Assembly (NCBI GenBank): GCA_018900295.1
Contig: JAHIGH010000070.1
Location: 1 to 7,077, forward strand
Reading direction: 5' to 3'
Source: Patescibacteria group bacterium
GTDB lineage: Bacteria > Patescibacteriota > Microgenomatia > Levybacterales > UBA12049
Length of the DNA: 7,077 nt
Both the position numbers and the translations under genes were made by a program. Each line of letters starts with the position of its first letter. The stretch's first letter is position 1. The notes under the pieces were generated by a model, which did not search any database, was not told the origin of the DNA, and was given only the letters and a program-made list of their open reading frames with translations. Positions 5,990 through 7,077 of this stretch are shown piece after piece.

Positions 5990-7077
5990 ATTCTGATATT
6001 TCTCCAGCCTTGTAATACAACATCTTTATATCGAGCATCTTCCGTAGATGAATATATTACTTTTTTATTTATTTTATTTTCAGTAATTCTTTCCAGGTAA
6101 TTCAATTCTTTGATAAAATCTTGAGAAAATGTACCGGACGACTTAATCTCAATAGCGTTGATTCTATTATTTTTTTCATATAACAAATCTACCTCATTCC
6201 CGCTCTTATCCCTCCAATAATAAAAACTGATATTCAGATTATTATTATAATTTTGCTTTACAACTTCAGAGACACAGAAAGTCTCAAAAATATTACCATA
6301 AAGAGGATGAGTTTTTAGCTGATCTTCATTTCTTATCGCCAAAAGCGAACAGACCAATCCTGTATCATAAAAATACAACTTTGGTGACTTAATTATTCTT
6401 TTGTTGAAATTTTTATAAAAAGGTGGAACCAAATAAATTATGTAAGTGGCCTCAAGAATGGATATCCAGCCTTTGATGGTATTTACTGCTGTCCCCAAAT
6501 CGTTAGCAAGAGAAGATAAATTCAAAATTTGACCTGTCCTGCCGGCGCAAAGCTTTAGAAATCTTTGAAAATCAGTCAAGCTGCTGATATTTTTTATTTC
6601 CCTGACATCCCTCTCTAAATAAGTCTGGATATAATTTGGAAACCACTCAATTGGATTAAGCGATCTATCATATACCCTCGGATAAAAACCAAATATTATT
6701 TGCTTATATATATCTTTTTTTTCAAAGCTTGTATTGATTATCTCTTCAAAAGCAAAAGGCAATAGATTGAAAATAGCTACTCTGCCCGCCAAACTTTGTG
6801 ATATCTTTTGTGAAACAAGAATATTTTGCGACCCGGTTATCACAAACCTTTTTTTACTATCTGTATCAGTCATAACTTGGATATAAGACAGAAGCTCCGG
6901 CACTCTTTGAATTTCATCTATTATCATCTTATTTGCTTGAGAAAGAAAATTTTTCGCATCATTTTTTGCGAATAATCTTGTTTCCGGATCTTCCAAATTT
7001 TTATAAATATATTTACTAAATAGCTCTTTTGATATCGTTGTCTTACCGGATTGTCTAGGTCCGGTAACGAACAAAAC
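5986..7077 (-). CDS. AAA+ ATPase with C-terminal DUF4143 domain, N-terminus beyond right edge
   Basis: The minus-strand frame is open to the last base, so the start is outside; from family shape about 20-25 residues are missing. A TTG at 7074 is formally a start but lies directly before the Walker A strand and is probably internal. Counting from the first visible codon, Walker A is GPRQSGKTT (6-14), Walker B is MIIDEIQ (51-57), and FVITGSQN follows as the sensor region. The DUF4143 part holds YLERDVREI, a winged-helix-like stretch (LNLSSLANDLGTAVNTIKGW) and KLYFYDTGL. It ends in a PD-(D/E)XK-like core: NEVDLL (E295, D297) and IEIK (E310, K312). Proteins of this family are common and often multicopy; their function is poorly known. 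It is convergent with the polysaccharide operon, overlaps its stop, and shows no functional link to it. Confidence 0.9.
   Translation of the reverse strand, partial: VLFVTGPRQSGKTTISKELFSKYIYKNLEDPETRLFAKNDAKNFLSQANKMIIDEIQRVPELLSYIQVMTDTDSKKRFVITGSQNILVSQKISQSLAGRVAIFNLLPFAFEEIINTSFEKKDIYKQIIFGFYPRVYDRSLNPIEWFPNYIQTYLERDVREIKNISSLTDFQRFLKLCAGRTGQILNLSSLANDLGTAVNTIKGWISILEATYIIYLVPPFYKNFNKRIIKSPKLYFYDTGLVCSLLAIRNEDQLKTHPLYGNIFETFCVSEVVKQNYNNNLNISFYYWRDKSGNEVDLLYEKNNRINAIEIKSSGTFSQDFIKELNYLERITENKINKKVIYSSTEDARYKDVVLQGWRNIRI

Noticed and set aside
7072..7074. TTG as the true start of the ATPase
   Set aside because: It sits directly before the Walker A strand. Family members have about 20 or more residues before this point, and the frame is open to the window edge.

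Overview
The window is an AT-rich bacterial surface-polysaccharide locus. Every gene I accept reads through with the standard bacterial code. TGA is used as a normal stop (acetyltransferase and aminotransferase), so this is not a lineage that recodes TGA. There is no rRNA, tRNA, transposase or CRISPR array. The host cannot be named from the sequence. The style of the left membrane protein and of the DUF4143 ATPase would fit an uncultured low-GC lineage such as Patescibacteria, but that is only an impression.

Left arm, minus strand (1-1294). A left-handed beta-helix acyltransferase (1294-719) is followed after 65 bases by the N-terminal 217 codons of a polytopic membrane protein (653-1, running off the edge). 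Near the left edge that reading frame passes through two 28-base hairpin-forming repeats, 39 bases apart, without losing frame.

A 79-base divergent spacer (1295-1373) holds a good minus-strand promoter and a weaker plus-strand promoter whose -35 elements overlap.

Centre, plus strand (1374-5989). Four tightly packed genes form one probable operon: a zinc-ribbon SAM methyltransferase; a WecE/RffA-type aminotransferase that should make dTDP-4-amino-4,6-dideoxygalactose (dTDP-Fuc4N); a DPM1/ArnC/GtrB-type membrane glycosyltransferase; and a large polytopic membrane protein resembling GT-C transferases. Spacings are 5 bases, a 4-base ATGA overlap and an 8-base overlap. The order of aminotransferase, polyprenyl-phosphate glycosyltransferase and GT-C-like membrane protein matches the logic of ArnB-ArnC-ArnT. 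I therefore infer an aminosugar relay: make a nucleotide aminosugar, load it on a lipid carrier, then transfer it on the outer face of the membrane to a surface glycan or protein. The divergent acyltransferase could N-acylate the amino sugar.

Right arm, minus strand (7077-5986). An AAA+ ATPase with a C-terminal DUF4143 domain lacks its N-terminus, which lies beyond the edge. Its stop codon overlaps the stop of the central operon tail to tail. It is probably unrelated to the sugar pathway.

Hand-counted GC of sample lines is about 38-48% in the left arm and about 18-37% to the right of the divergent spacer. This suggests the two arms have different histories.
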